Assembly: GCA_041580155.1 (NCBI GenBank)
Contig: JBFGEI010000198.1
Span: 1 to 6,041 of the forward strand
Direction of reading: 5' to 3'
DNA: 6,041 nt
Source: Limimaricola sp041580155
GTDB taxonomy: Bacteria > Pseudomonadota > Alphaproteobacteria > Rhodobacterales > Rhodobacteraceae
The notes under the pieces were generated by a model. It saw nothing but the letters and a program-made list of their open reading frames with translations, was not told the origin of the DNA and searched no databases. Every line of letters starts with the position of its first letter. The first letter of the stretch is position 1. This document shows positions 5,849 through 6,041 of this stretch, one piece after another. Both the position numbers and the translations under genes were made by a program.

Positions 5849-5854
5849 CTCCTC
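5849..5854 (-). promoter_or_regulatory. Ribosome binding site of the small cysteine-rich gene
   Basis: On the minus strand GAGGAG stands six bases before the ATG at 5842 and overlaps the apbE stop codon (5853-5855). It is the best Shine-Dalgarno in this gene string and fixes the start of a gene otherwise easy to overlook. Confidence 0.8.
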
Positions 5855-6041
5855 ATGCCACGACATGCCCGGCGAAGCCCGCCGTCATGACCTCGTCGAT
5901 ACCGCCACCCGGGGCGCGCAGCAGAAACAGCGCCGCGACGCGAAGCCGCCGCGCCAGCTGCGGCCCGGCGACCGGGCCGCGTGCCGCCAGCCCGGTGGCC
6001 AGCGCGTCGGCGCGCATCGCGCTGCCGGCAAGCACCGACAC
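5853..6041 (-). CDS. apbE: ApbE/NosX-family FAD:protein FMN transferase, C-terminal part
   Basis: Only the last 62 residues are in the window; the gene runs off the right edge, and the GTG at 6041 is an internal valine, not a start. The segment VSVLAGSAMRADALATGLAA matches the conserved C-terminal ApbE pattern (S-V-x-A-xSAMxADALAT), followed by the usual short strand (VAALFLLRAPGGG) and a MTAGF end. ApbE proteins transfer FMN from FAD onto Thr/Ser of partner proteins such as NqrB/NqrC, RnfG/RnfD and NosR-type FMN-binding domains, in a Mg2+-dependent reaction in the periplasm. The neighbour 10 bp downstream is a small Cys-rich membrane protein resembling NqrM, so the pair may mature one membrane redox complex encoded further right. 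Whether this is ApbE of an NQR/Rnf system or NosX of nitrous oxide reduction cannot be told from the fragment. Confidence 0.85.
   Translation of the reverse strand: MSVLAGSAMRADALATGLAARGPVAGPQLARRLRVAALFLLRAPGGGIDEVMTAGFAGHVVA

Noticed and set aside
1..6041. CRISPR array, tRNA/rRNA, insertion sequence or phage attachment site
   Set aside because: No spaced direct repeats, tRNA-like cloverleaf, transposase or terminal inverted repeats were seen; gene content looks like ordinary chromosomal sequence.

Overview
The window is GC-rich with strong G/C bias at third codon positions. Its gene set points to an alphaproteobacterium, most likely a member of the Rhodobacterales (Rhodobacter/Rhodovulum/Paracoccus-like). 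The grounds are an FnrL-type oxygen regulator with the alphaproteobacterial Cys-x2-Cys-x7-Cys pattern, a polyhydroxyalkanoate granule phasin preceded by TGC-rich PhaR-type boxes, and the style of the small intergenic regions. This placement is inferred from protein character; no database search was possible.

Layout from left to right. (1) 1-92 holds nothing I recognise. (2) 93-685 is a complete phasin transcription unit on the minus strand: promoter with a PhaR-like operator between -35 and -10, a second half-conserved operator upstream, a good Shine-Dalgarno, a 142-aa phasin and an intrinsic terminator. (3) 688-1124 is a gene-poor divergent spacer. It contains a hairpin plus T8 tract on the minus strand, a possible degraded minus-strand reading frame, and an 8-bp inverted repeat directly before the ribosome binding site of the next gene. 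(4) 1125-3470 is tex, encoding the S1-domain transcription accessory protein. (5) 3574-3587 is a perfect FNR box (TTGAT-N4-ATCAA), about 60 bp upstream of a tandem-domain universal stress protein gene at 3644-4486. (6) 4499-6041 on the minus strand is a compact gene string read right to left: the C-terminal end of an ApbE/NosX-type FAD:protein FMN transferase, a 49-aa cysteine-rich single-span membrane protein (overlooked by length-filtered gene calling), a twin-CBS-domain protein starting in an ATGA overlap, and fnrL. fnrL converges on the stress protein gene with only 12 bp between them.

How the genes may fit together: the right half looks like a small low-oxygen module. FnrL senses O2 through a 4Fe-4S cluster and probably activates the neighbouring stress protein gene through the FNR box. 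The genes upstream of fnrL in the same string concern covalent flavinylation (ApbE) and probably metal-centre maturation of a membrane redox complex (the NqrM-like small protein), plus nucleotide sensing (CBS pair). Phasin and Tex are separate housekeeping or storage functions. The operon structure and the target of the ApbE/small-protein pair are inference; the partner genes would lie beyond the right edge.
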